Origin: SABI01 sp963663665
Lineage (GTDB): Bacteria > Spirochaetota > Spirochaetia > Sphaerochaetales > Sphaerochaetaceae
Assembly (NCBI GenBank): GCA_963663665.2
Contig: CAXXKP010000009.1
Span: 372,001 to 436,000 of the forward strand
Direction of reading: 5' to 3'
DNA length: 64,000 nucleotides
The notes beneath the pieces were generated by a model. The model was given only the letters and a program-made list of their open reading frames with translations. It searched no databases and was not told the DNA's origin. Position numbers and translations under genes: made by a program. The first letter of the stretch is position 1, and every line of letters begins with the position of its first letter. Below are positions 9,975-17,325 of the stretch, in pieces.

Positions 9975-10013
9975 GTCGAAACCGATCGACCAGTGTTAAT
10001 TCAAGACTGGAGG
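9975..10013 (+). promoter_or_regulatory. Two small hairpins in the aceE leader, one touching the ribosome binding site
   Basis: Before aceE, GTCGA (9975-9979) pairs with TCGAC (9986-9990), and CCAGT (9990-9994) pairs with ACTGG (10006-10010). The Shine-Dalgarno GGAGG (10009-10013) shares its first two bases with the second stem. An upstream TTGCCA (9927-9932), 17 nt from TTATCT (9950-9955), is a weak candidate promoter. Function is inferred only. Confidence 0.3.
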
Positions 10014-10020
10014 CAATGAG

Positions 10021-12690
10021 ATGAGTAAACAGGTTTTTCATGACCCTGATCCAATAGAAACCAAAGATTGGCTAGATTCAATTGAAGGCGTTATTAAAAA
10101 CGAAGGTGAGGATAAAACAGACTTTCTTCTCACAGAACTCACACGAACAGCAAGAAATAAGGGTGTAAAAACCTCACCTGGAGTTATTAGTCCATATGTA
10201 AATACAATCATTCAAGATAAGACAGCAATAATCCCTAGAGATGATTCTTTAATAGCAAGGAATGTTTCCGCATATGTACGATGGAATGCCATGGCAATAG
10301 TTGCAAAAGCTAATGAAGACCATAGTGGACTCGGAGGACATATAGCAAGCTTCTCTTCTTCCTCTGCAATTTATGAAGTTGGATTCAACTGGTTCTTCAA
10401 AGGCCCAGAATCATCAAATGGTTCTGATTTAATATTTTTCCAAGGACATTCAGCTCCTGGAATGTATGCCCGAGCATTTGTGGAAGGAAGGCTAACAGAA
10501 GATCAGCTCTTACATTTTAGAAAAGAAGTTGGAGGTAAAGGATTATCATCATACCCACATCCCTATCTTATGCCTGATTTCTGGCAATTTCCTACAGTCT
10601 CTATGGGACTTGGACCCTCTATGGCAATTTATCAAGCAAGATTTATGAAATACCTAGAATCGAGAGAACTCAAGAAAATAGGAAATAGGAAAGTGTGGAT
10701 ATTCATGGGAGATGGTGAAAGTGATGAACCAGAATCTTTAAGCGCTCTTTCGCTTGCTTCTCGTGAACATTTAGACAACCTCGTCTGTGTTGTTAACTGT
10801 AACCTGCAGCGTCTCGATGGACCAGTTAGAGGTAATGGAAAAATTATTCAAGAATTAGAAGGAAAATTTAGAGGAGCTGGTTGGAATGTTATAAAAGTTA
10901 TTTGGGGAACTGAGTGGGATTCAATTTTAGAACGTGATACAAAAGGCGTCCTGTTGAGAAAACTCTCCGCTATGGTTGATGGTGAATTCCAGACAATACA
11001 GTCTAAAGGCCCCTCCTACTTAAGAGAAAAAATATTTGGTGATGATGAATATCTTAAGAGTCTTGTTGCAGATAAGAGTGATACTGAGCTTTGGCAACTT
11101 ACTCGAGGCGGACATGACCCAAGAAAGATTTATGCTGCATTCCAAGAGGCAACTAATCATAAGGGAGAACCTACTGTGATACTCTTTAAAACAGTAAAAG
11201 GGTATGGAATGGGAAAATCTGCTGAAGCCACCATGGGAACACACAATCAGAAGACCATGGATAAAGAATCTCTCATCGCATTTAGAGATCATTACCATGT
11301 TCCTCTTGAAGATGATCAATTAGAAGCCCTTCCCTTTATTAAACCAGATCCATCTAGTCCAGAAGGTGAATTCCTTACTCGGCAAAGACGAGTGATGGGT
11401 GGTCCTGTACCTTATAGAAACCCAATAGGAGAAACTCTCATTGTTCCCACAATAGAGGATTTCTCTGAAATGCTGCAAAGTTCTAACGATAGAGAATTAT
11501 CAACAACGATGGCATTTGTAAGGATGCTCACAAAGCTTGTGAAAGATAAGAAGATAGGGTCGCGTATAGTCCCTATCGTTCCAGATGAGGCAAGAACTTT
11601 CGGAATGGAAGGACTCTTTAGACAAATAGGAATATATGCACCAACTGGACAACTTTATGAACCTCAAGATGCAGACTCTCTCATGTGGTACAGAGAGGAT
11701 GTCAAAGGACAAATTCTTGAAGAGGGAATCACAGAAGCGGGGGCTATCTCATCATGGATTGCAGCTGCGACAAGTTATGCAAATCATAATCTTACAATGA
11801 TTCCTTTTTACACATTCTACTCTATGTTTGGATTCCAACGTGTTGATGATTTTATATGGGCCGCAGGAGATAGTAGAGCAAAAGGATTCCTCATGGGGGC
11901 TACAGCTGGAAGAACGACCCTAAATGGAGAAGGGTTGCAGCATGAGGATGGACATGGGCTTCTTATTGCATCAACTCATCCTACATGTCTAGCTTACGAC
12001 CCAACATACTCATATGAACTCGCGGTTATTATTCAAGATGGACTCAAGAGGATGTATGAAGATAATGAAAACGTATTCTATTATATTACATTAATGAATG
12101 AGAACTATACTCACCCTGAAATGCCTACAAATGCACAGGAAGGAATCATTAAAGGTGCTTATATCTTAAAAGAAGCGGATAAAAAAAGAAAAGTCAAAGT
12201 CAACTTATTAGGTAGTGGAACTATCTTTAGAGAAGTACAAGCGGCAGCTGACTTATTGGCAAAAGATTTCGATGTAGACTCTACTATCATTAGTGTTCTT
12301 GGTATTAATCAACTACATCGTGATGGAGTTGAGGCTGAACGGTATAATCTCACTCATCCAGAGTTAGAAAAGAAAATTCCATATCTGACAACACTGATGG
12401 AAGAACATAAAAACCCTACCGTCATAAGTACCGATTATATTAAAGCGTATAGTGAACAGATAAGGCGATTAATCCCAACTCAAAATGTTGCGATCCTTGG
12501 TACCGATGGGTTTGGCCGAAGTGATTCGAGAGAAAATTTGAGAAAGTTCTTTGAAGTTGACCGATACTATATTGTTTTGTCTGCTCTTAAAGGGCTAGCT
12601 GATGAAGGGACTATTCCTTATAAAAAAGTACGTGAAGCGATTGATCGTTATCACATCAATATTGACAAACCAAATCCTATGTTAAGTTAG
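10021..12690 (+). CDS. aceE: Pyruvate dehydrogenase E1 component (homodimeric type)
   Basis: The 889-aa thiamine-diphosphate enzyme decarboxylates pyruvate and acetylates the lipoyl group of AceF. It is the homodimeric proteobacterial-type E1, not the alpha/beta type. The ThDP motif begins GDGESDEPE near residue 230 and ends NCNLQRLDGPVRGNGK. The central FKTVKGYGMGKSAE and the pyrimidine-binding half (PDEARTFGMEGLFRQIGIY) are present. The start is supported by GGAGG 8 nt upstream. It is the first gene of aceE-aceF-lpd, with a 13-nt gap to aceF. Pyruvate thus feeds acetyl-CoA and NADH formation here, an alternative to pyruvate:ferredoxin oxidoreductase. Confidence 0.96.
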   Translation: MSKQVFHDPDPIETKDWLDSIEGVIKNEGEDKTDFLLTELTRTARNKGVKTSPGVISPYVNTIIQDKTAIIPRDDSLIARNVSAYVRWNAMAIVAKANEDHSGLGGHIASFSSSSAIYEVGFNWFFKGPESSNGSDLIFFQGHSAPGMYARAFVEGRLTEDQLLHFRKEVGGKGLSSYPHPYLMPDFWQFPTVSMGLGPSMAIYQARFMKYLESRELKKIGNRKVWIFMGDGESDEPESLSALSLASREHLDNLVCVVNCNLQRLDGPVRGNGKIIQELEGKFRGAGWNVIKVIWGTEWDSILERDTKGVLLRKLSAMVDGEFQTIQSKGPSYLREKIFGDDEYLKSLVADKSDTELWQLTRGGHDPRKIYAAFQEATNHKGEPTVILFKTVKGYGMGKSAEATMGTHNQKTMDKESLIAFRDHYHVPLEDDQLEALPFIKPDPSSPEGEFLTRQRRVMGGPVPYRNPIGETLIVPTIEDFSEMLQSSNDRELSTTMAFVRMLTKLVKDKKIGSRIVPIVPDEARTFGMEGLFRQIGIYAPTGQLYEPQDADSLMWYREDVKGQILEEGITEAGAISSWIAAATSYANHNLTMIPFYTFYSMFGFQRVDDFIWAAGDSRAKGFLMGATAGRTTLNGEGLQHEDGHGLLIASTHPTCLAYDPTYSYELAVIIQDGLKRMYEDNENVFYYITLMNENYTHPEMPTNAQEGIIKGAYILKEADKKRKVKVNLLGSGTIFREVQAAADLLAKDFDVDSTIISVLGINQLHRDGVEAERYNLTHPELEKKIPYLTTLMEEHKNPTVISTDYIKAYSEQIRRLIPTQNVAILGTDGFGRSDSRENLRKFFEVDRYYIVLSALKGLADEGTIPYKKVREAIDRYHINIDKPNPMLS

Positions 12691-12703
12691 GGGGGGGATA
12701 TAT

Positions 12704-14005
12704 ATGGCAGTTAAACAGATTCTTATTCCAAATATTGGAGACTTCTCTGACGTTGCAATCATTGATGTGTATGTAAAAGTTGGAGATGAAATCGAAGCGG
12801 AAGATTCTCTTGTATCATTAGAAAGTGAGAAAGCGGTTACAGATATCCCCTCTCCGTTCAGTGGAACTATAAAGGAAATCTATGTAAAAGAAGGAGATCT
12901 CGTCTCGAAAGATTCTCTTGTTGCAGATATTGAAGTTGCCTCTTCTAATCAAGAGACTAAAACAGTTTCTCCAAAAGAAGATGTGACAAAAAAAGAAGTA
13001 GAAGAACCTAAGGAACAGATTATTTCAAAAGAAGAACAAAAAGAAGAGAGTGATATGAAAAAGAAAAACCAAGAAGCTGTTCTTATTAATGAACAACCTC
13101 TTGGATCTACTTATCATGCAACACCTTCTCTTCGACAGTACGCACGAGAACTTGGCGTTCCACTTGAAACAATGAAGGGCACTGGACCTCATGGAAGGAT
13201 ATTACATGAGGATGTCCAATCATTTGTGAAAGCAGCGATACAAAATCGAGGAGAAGAACTTCAACCTCTCAGCCCTATAAAACTTGAAGACTTTAGTATA
13301 TATGGGGAAATTGAAAGAAGCGGACTCACCCGTATTCAAAAGATTTCTGGTCCCCATTTACAAAAAAGCTGGCAGAGGATTCCTCATGTAACTCAAGCAG
13401 ATAAAGCAGATATCACAGACCTTGAAATTTTTAGGAAAACGGTAAAAGAGGAGCTAAAGCGAGATCTCTCTAAGGTGAGTATTTCTATTCTTCCTTTCAT
13501 TATCAAAGCAGTAGTGGTGGCACTTAAGAAATTCCCTGCGTTTAATTCTTCTTTTGATGAGGCAACGCAGGAATTGATTCTTAAGAAGTATTACCATATT
13601 GGTATTGCTGTTGACACCCCAGATGGGTTAGTTGTTCCGGTTGTAAAAGATGCTGATAAGAAAAGTGTCATTCAAATAGCAGAGGAACTTGAGCAATTAA
13701 GTGTAAAAGCAAGAGAGAGAAAACTAAAAAGTGAAGATCTCTTGGGTGCATCCTTCAGTATCTCTAGCCTAGGTGGGATTGGAGGAACTTTCTTTACTCC
13801 TATCATCAATCCGCCACAAGTTGCAATTCTTGGCGTGTCGAGAGCTGAAAAACAGCCGGTATGGAATGGGGAAAGTTTTGTTCCAAGAGATCTACTGCCC
13901 TTCTCTCTATCCTATGACCATAGAGTCATAGATGGTGCAAGTGGCGTGAGATTTACTTCATATCTTGCATCTATCCTAAGTGACATGAAGAGGGCTCTTT
14001 TATGA
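12704..14005 (+). CDS. aceF: Pyruvate dehydrogenase E2, dihydrolipoyl acetyltransferase
   Basis: A 433-aa E2 core protein that carries acetyl groups from AceE to CoA. It has one N-terminal lipoyl domain with the lipoylated Lys43 in SLESEKAVTDIPSPFSG, and a Lys/Glu-rich linker at about 83-125. A peripheral subunit-binding domain follows at about 139-175 (ATPSLRQYARELGV, GTGPHGRILHEDV). The catalytic domain runs from about 210 to the end, with His406 in the SYDHRVIDG motif. Having one lipoyl domain rather than three distinguishes it from the Escherichia coli enzyme. The start lies a few bases after a run of eight G that also serves as Shine-Dalgarno. It overlaps lpd by 4 bp (ATGA). Confidence 0.95.
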   Translation: MAVKQILIPNIGDFSDVAIIDVYVKVGDEIEAEDSLVSLESEKAVTDIPSPFSGTIKEIYVKEGDLVSKDSLVADIEVASSNQETKTVSPKEDVTKKEVEEPKEQIISKEEQKEESDMKKKNQEAVLINEQPLGSTYHATPSLRQYARELGVPLETMKGTGPHGRILHEDVQSFVKAAIQNRGEELQPLSPIKLEDFSIYGEIERSGLTRIQKISGPHLQKSWQRIPHVTQADKADITDLEIFRKTVKEELKRDLSKVSISILPFIIKAVVVALKKFPAFNSSFDEATQELILKKYYHIGIAVDTPDGLVVPVVKDADKKSVIQIAEELEQLSVKARERKLKSEDLLGASFSISSLGGIGGTFFTPIINPPQVAILGVSRAEKQPVWNGESFVPRDLLPFSLSYDHRVIDGASGVRFTSYLASILSDMKRALL

Positions 14006-15408
14006 AAGAAGAAAAACGAGAATTAATTGTTATTGGTGGGGGTCCAGGCGGATACACGGCGGCTTTTAGAGCTGCAGATCTTGGAAAAAAAGTAACGATT
14101 ATTGAACGCTACCCTACCCTTGGAGGAGTGTGCCTAAATGTTGGATGTATTCCATCAAAAACACTTTTACATCTTGCTGAGGTAATTGAAGAGGCTAAAA
14201 AAAGTTCAGAACTAGGAATTTCTTTTGGAGACCCAAAAATTGATATCAAGGCTATTAAGAAGCATAAAGAAGGTGTAATAACAAAACTTACATCAGGTCT
14301 TGATGCTCTTTGTAAAGCAAGAAAGATTGAAAGAATTATTGGTACTGCATCATTCGTATCAAATAGTCAAATCCAAGTTAAAACGGAGACTGAAGAAACA
14401 ATCTATACATTTGAGGATGTAATCATTGCTACAGGTTCGAGGCCTGTTCAGATACCTGGAATTGATTATAGCGATGAAAGAATTTGGGATTCAACAAAGG
14501 CTTTAGAACTCTCAGAAATCCCAAAAAAACTACTCATCATTGGAGGTGGTATTATAGGACTCGAGATGGCGAGTATTTATCACTCTCTTGGTTCAAGTAT
14601 CACTATTGTTGAAATGACTGATTCTCTGATTCCTCCTGCTGACAGAGATATCAAACAACCTCTGATTAAAAAGATAAAAGGACAATACGAGGCTGTTTAT
14701 ACTTCAACAAAAGTAGTAAAAGTGGAAAACACAAAAGAAAAGCTTATTATTACTCTTGAAGGGAAAAAAGTACCTGAGAAGGTAGAAGCGGATGCGGTAC
14801 TAGTAGCAGTAGGAAGAAGATCAAATTATGACCTATTAAGTCTAGAGAATACTTCAATACAAATTTCACAAAGAAAATATATTGAAACAGATAAAAAACA
14901 GAAGACAAATATACCTAATATCTATGCTATAGGAGATATCACAGGAGACCCTATGTTAGCTCACCGGGCTGTACACCAAGGTAGAGTTGCCGCAGAGGTA
15001 ATTTCTGGTCTACCTTCTGCTTTTACTCCAATAGGGATCCCTTCTGTTGCCTATACAAGTCCTGAAATTGCATGGGTTGGTTTAACAGAAACTGAAGCTA
15101 AAGAGAGAAATATTGAGTACAAGAAAGGCTCATTCCCATGGATAGCAAGCGGAAGAGCAATAAGCTCTGTCGTTACAGATGGAGTGAGCAAAGTCTTATT
15201 TGAAAAAGAATCAGGAAGAATTATAGGGGCCGCTATATGTGGAAAGAATGCAGGGGAACTCATAAGTGAGGCAGCCTTAGCACTAGAGATGGGAGCTGTA
15301 GCAGAAGACATAGCACTCACAATCCACCCTCATCCGACACTCTCTGAAACATTCTCAATTGCTACAGAGCTAGCAATAGGAAATGCAACTGATACGTTAA
15401 ATAGATGA
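14002..15408 (+). CDS. lpd: Dihydrolipoyl dehydrogenase (E3)
   Basis: A 468-aa FAD flavoenzyme that reoxidises dihydrolipoamide and reduces NAD, completing the pyruvate dehydrogenase complex. The FAD-binding GGGPGGYTAA is at residues 12-21. The redox disulfide is Cys44-Cys49 in GGVCLNVGCIPSK, and the NAD-binding IIGGGIIGLEMA is near 178. The FAD-contacting AIGDITGDPMLAHRA and the active-site His444/Glu449 in HPHPTLSE are all present. It is coupled to aceF by a 4-bp overlap and ends the operon. The IS begins 58 bp after its stop codon but does not disrupt it. Confidence 0.96.
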   Translation: MKEEKRELIVIGGGPGGYTAAFRAADLGKKVTIIERYPTLGGVCLNVGCIPSKTLLHLAEVIEEAKKSSELGISFGDPKIDIKAIKKHKEGVITKLTSGLDALCKARKIERIIGTASFVSNSQIQVKTETEETIYTFEDVIIATGSRPVQIPGIDYSDERIWDSTKALELSEIPKKLLIIGGGIIGLEMASIYHSLGSSITIVEMTDSLIPPADRDIKQPLIKKIKGQYEAVYTSTKVVKVENTKEKLIITLEGKKVPEKVEADAVLVAVGRRSNYDLLSLENTSIQISQRKYIETDKKQKTNIPNIYAIGDITGDPMLAHRAVHQGRVAAEVISGLPSAFTPIGIPSVAYTSPEIAWVGLTETEAKERNIEYKKGSFPWIASGRAISSVVTDGVSKVLFEKESGRIIGAAICGKNAGELISEAALALEMGAVAEDIALTIHPHPTLSETFSIATELAIGNATDTLNR

Positions 15409-15415
15409 GGAATAA

Positions 15416-15450
15416 ACAAGAAAGTACTGTGTAGCCAAAGGCTTTCTTGT
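15416..15450. other. Hairpin after lpd, weak terminator candidate
   Basis: ACAAGAAAG (15416-15424) pairs perfectly with CTTTCTTGT (15442-15450). On the plus strand an A-rich tract follows, not a T-tract. On the minus strand TTTATT follows. It could help end lpd or transcripts arriving from the IS, but neither direction has a good U-tract. Confidence 0.35.
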
Positions 15451-15458
15451 AAAATAAA

Positions 15459-15466
15459 AAAAATAG
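15459..15466. repeat. Left target-site duplication of the ISL3 element (AAAAATAG)
   Basis: This 8-bp sequence is repeated exactly at 17132-17139 on the other side of the element. Eight-base duplications are the known signature of ISL3-family insertion. Confidence 0.85.
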
Positions 15467-15488
15467 GGTTCATGGGAAAAAGCTGTGG
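15467..15488. repeat. ISL3 left inverted repeat
   Basis: Starts GGTTCATGGG and continues AAAAAGCTGTGG. It matches the reverse complement of 17110-17131 at 19 of 22 positions. The transposase stop (minus-strand TGA, 15470-15472) lies inside it. Confidence 0.88.
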
Positions 15489-17017
15489 GATTGCCTCCAA
15501 AGAGAGAGAGCATCAAGTCGTTGTTGGTGAGAAGTATCGAGAGAACGCTTTTTGATGTATTTCCTACTTCTATCCCATAGTTTTAAGAAGAAGTATTCTT
15601 GGTCTCTGTATCCGTATGCAGCTCTCCTTGTTGTTTTTATCATATTGTTAATACCTTCAAGAGGTCCATTAGAAATAGGGAACTTTACACGAGAGGTAAT
15701 ACCATCCATTCTTGAATAGAGCATTTTGTTGAAAGATTTCAGCATAGGGATCTTATTAGCATACGTCTCAGAGAGAGCAAACCATTGCTCCATTCCATTT
15801 CTTAAATCCTGTACATCAGTACTTGCCAGTCCTGACTTGAGTTGATCAGAGAGAAAGTATGCAATGTTAAGTGCACTATTAACCCCAAGGACTTCATCTA
15901 GACGTTGAACATTTCGTGTTGACCATTTACGCAATTCTGGGGGAATGGAGAGGCCCTTACGTTCATAAGAATCCCAAAGCTTTCTATTATGAGCTTTAGC
16001 AACTTGATCTTTTCTTTTGAGAGCATCTCTACTACTGACAATAAGAAATCGACTTCCCTTCATCGTAGTGTATGCCTCATGAGCTTCTTTAAGATCAAGA
16101 TTCCGCTCAGCAATTTCAGTAAGAAGAGATTCTTTCTTATCATTCCCCATGTTCCTTAGGACCTTCTTTAGACGAGAGATACACGTATGCTCATGAGCAA
16201 TCTTCTCTTGAAGTCTTCTTTGTTCTTGGCGCCTTAATTCAGTGAGAATGCGATCATTAAAATTTTTTGTGATGTGAAACGCATCATAAACCACTGCTAT
16301 GTGAGGATACCGAGAAGCAACAGCTTTGTGGTACTGAGCATTCATATCCATAGATATAGAGTGTACATGAGTCATCCAATCATGACCAACTTTCTCAAAA
16401 AAGTTGAGTAACTGTCTTTCTGAGTTTCCTTCTTCAAGAAACAGAATTTCTCCAGTTCTCCAGTCTAAAACTACTGTAGCATATTGATGTCCCTTATGAA
16501 GAGAAAACTCATCAACACAGAGATAAGGCGAATAATGAGTTGGCCTCATATCTCCATATGTATCTTTAAGTCTTCGTTTATCAATATCTTTAACGAGCTT
16601 CCAATTGGTGTGTAGACAATGAGCTACTCCTCTGATGGTCGCATCAGAGTGCCTCAGCAATCCTAAAACTACATTATAGAAAGTGGCTGTAATAAGGTGT
16701 CCAGGTTCTTTGAAGGGAATCTCTTGTGTGACAGTTCTTGCACATGTACTACATACATGCTGCTCATACTGTACACGCAATTTTACTTTAAACCCGCCAA
16801 TTGTGAGGTGGTGCAAATGTATATACAGATATTGGTTGAATTGAAGCTTTTGTTGGCAATAGGGGCAACATTCAGGAACCTGGGTCGTTACTTTGCCGTG
16901 AATGGTTTCTATAAAAAGAATATCTTTTCCTCTTGCAAAAGATGTTCGAGTTGCTGGTTTTGTTATCTTGAAGTCTGGTATTTCTAGTGTTGTCCCACTA
17001 TACTGGTTCATGGGCAT
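15470..17017 (-). CDS. ISL3-family transposase
   Basis: An intact DDE transposase of 513-515 aa that catalyses movement of the surrounding element. The N-terminal zinc-binding part has CPYC near residue 51 and CSTC further on. The DDE core reads VDEFSLHKGH near 166, VVYDAFHITKNF near 241 and NGPLEGINN near 452, all typical of DDE_Tnp_ISL3. Two ATGs lie at 17017 and 17011. The second is better placed, because GAGAGG ends immediately before the first. Readthrough from the tracrRNA promoter would run in the same direction as this gene. Confidence 0.95.
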   Translation of the reverse strand: MPMNQYSGTTLEIPDFKITKPATRTSFARGKDILFIETIHGKVTTQVPECCPYCQQKLQFNQYLYIHLHHLTIGGFKVKLRVQYEQHVCSTCARTVTQEIPFKEPGHLITATFYNVVLGLLRHSDATIRGVAHCLHTNWKLVKDIDKRRLKDTYGDMRPTHYSPYLCVDEFSLHKGHQYATVVLDWRTGEILFLEEGNSERQLLNFFEKVGHDWMTHVHSISMDMNAQYHKAVASRYPHIAVVYDAFHITKNFNDRILTELRRQEQRRLQEKIAHEHTCISRLKKVLRNMGNDKKESLLTEIAERNLDLKEAHEAYTTMKGSRFLIVSSRDALKRKDQVAKAHNRKLWDSYERKGLSIPPELRKWSTRNVQRLDEVLGVNSALNIAYFLSDQLKSGLASTDVQDLRNGMEQWFALSETYANKIPMLKSFNKMLYSRMDGITSRVKFPISNGPLEGINNMIKTTRRAAYGYRDQEYFFLKLWDRSRKYIKKRSLDTSHQQRLDALSLWRQSHSFFP

Positions 17018-17109
17018 CCTCTCTTGTTAGTTTTGGTTTCGTTAACTTTATTCTAACTGAAGGATTGCCCTTTTTCTTTATATTTTTCTTTCTTATCTAG
17101 TTCTTAACA

Positions 17110-17131
17110 CCACAGCTTTTTCCGAAGACCC
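17110..17131. repeat. ISL3 right inverted repeat
   Basis: On the minus strand it reads GGGTCTTCGG then AAAAAGCTGTGG, matching the left end at 19 of 22 positions. It directly abuts the AAAAATAG duplication at 17132. Confidence 0.88.
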
Positions 17132-17139
17132 AAAAATAG
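17132..17139. repeat. Right target-site duplication, also the tracrRNA terminator U-tract
   Basis: Exact copy of 15459-15466. On the minus strand it reads CTATTTTT, the end of the tracrRNA terminator stem plus its U-run. Confidence 0.85.
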
Positions 17140-17207
17140 CCCCACAGAGTATGCAGGGCTGAGTCTTTCGACTTCGGCACATGGCCTTATTGTGATAAGA
17201 TTTGATT
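17132..17207 (-). ncRNA. tracrRNA of the type II-C CRISPR system
   Basis: Read on the minus strand. The anti-repeat is AATCAAAT (17207-17200), a 5-nt bulge CTTAT, then CACAAT (17194-17189). Together the two arms pair with the first 14 nt of the minus-strand CRISPR repeat (12 Watson-Crick pairs and 2 G-U). Next comes AAGGCCATGTGCCG, closely resembling the AAUAAGGCCGUCUG to UGUGCCGC section of Neisseria tracrRNA. A stem AGTC-GAAA-GACT with a GNRA loop follows, then a final AGCCC/GGGCT stem (17159-17155 with 17140-17136) and ATTTTT. About 76 nt from the predicted start. It is divergent from cas9 and preceded by a consensus promoter. No transcript data are available, but pairing, order of stems and promoter all agree. 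Confidence 0.9.
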
Positions 17208-17212
17208 ATTTT

Positions 17213-17241
17213 ATTCTATTACTCTTTAACATATTTGTCAA
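17213..17241 (-). promoter_or_regulatory. tracrRNA promoter
   Basis: On the minus strand, a perfect -35 TTGACA (17241-17236), a 17-nt spacer and -10 TAGAAT (17218-17213). The predicted start at about 17207 coincides with the first base of the anti-repeat. Confidence 0.85.
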
Positions 17242-17261
17242 ATAACTTTATCAATAAATGT

Positions 17262-17290
17262 TTTACATATAATGCGTGCTATGATAAAAT
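17262..17290 (+). promoter_or_regulatory. cas9 promoter
   Basis: TTTACA (17262-17267), a 17-nt spacer and TAAAAT (17285-17290), with TG one base upstream forming an extended -10. It is divergent from the tracrRNA promoter, whose -35 lies 20 bp away, so the two may influence each other. Confidence 0.65.
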
Positions 17291-17325
17291 TATAACATTA
17301 ATTGAGAATATGAGAGAGGCTTACA

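Larger units (their letters stand above)
15467..17131 (-). mobile_element. Complete ISL3-family insertion sequence, 1665 bp
   Basis: The element is bounded by 22-bp imperfect inverted repeats at 15467-15488 and 17110-17131. They differ at three positions among the outer ten and share the inner AAAAAGCTGTGG exactly. It is flanked by a perfect 8-bp duplication AAAAATAG and contains one intact DDE transposase on the minus strand. The left inverted repeat contains the transposase stop codon. The right end abuts the terminator of the tracrRNA, so the insertion site lies within the CRISPR locus between lpd and cas9. Intact ends, an intact gene and a perfect duplication suggest a recent insertion that may still be mobile. 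Confidence 0.92.

Noticed and set aside
15416..15450. Hairpin after lpd as a strong intrinsic terminator
   Set aside because: The plus strand has an A-tract instead of a T-tract after it, and the minus strand only TTTATT; kept as a weak candidate only.
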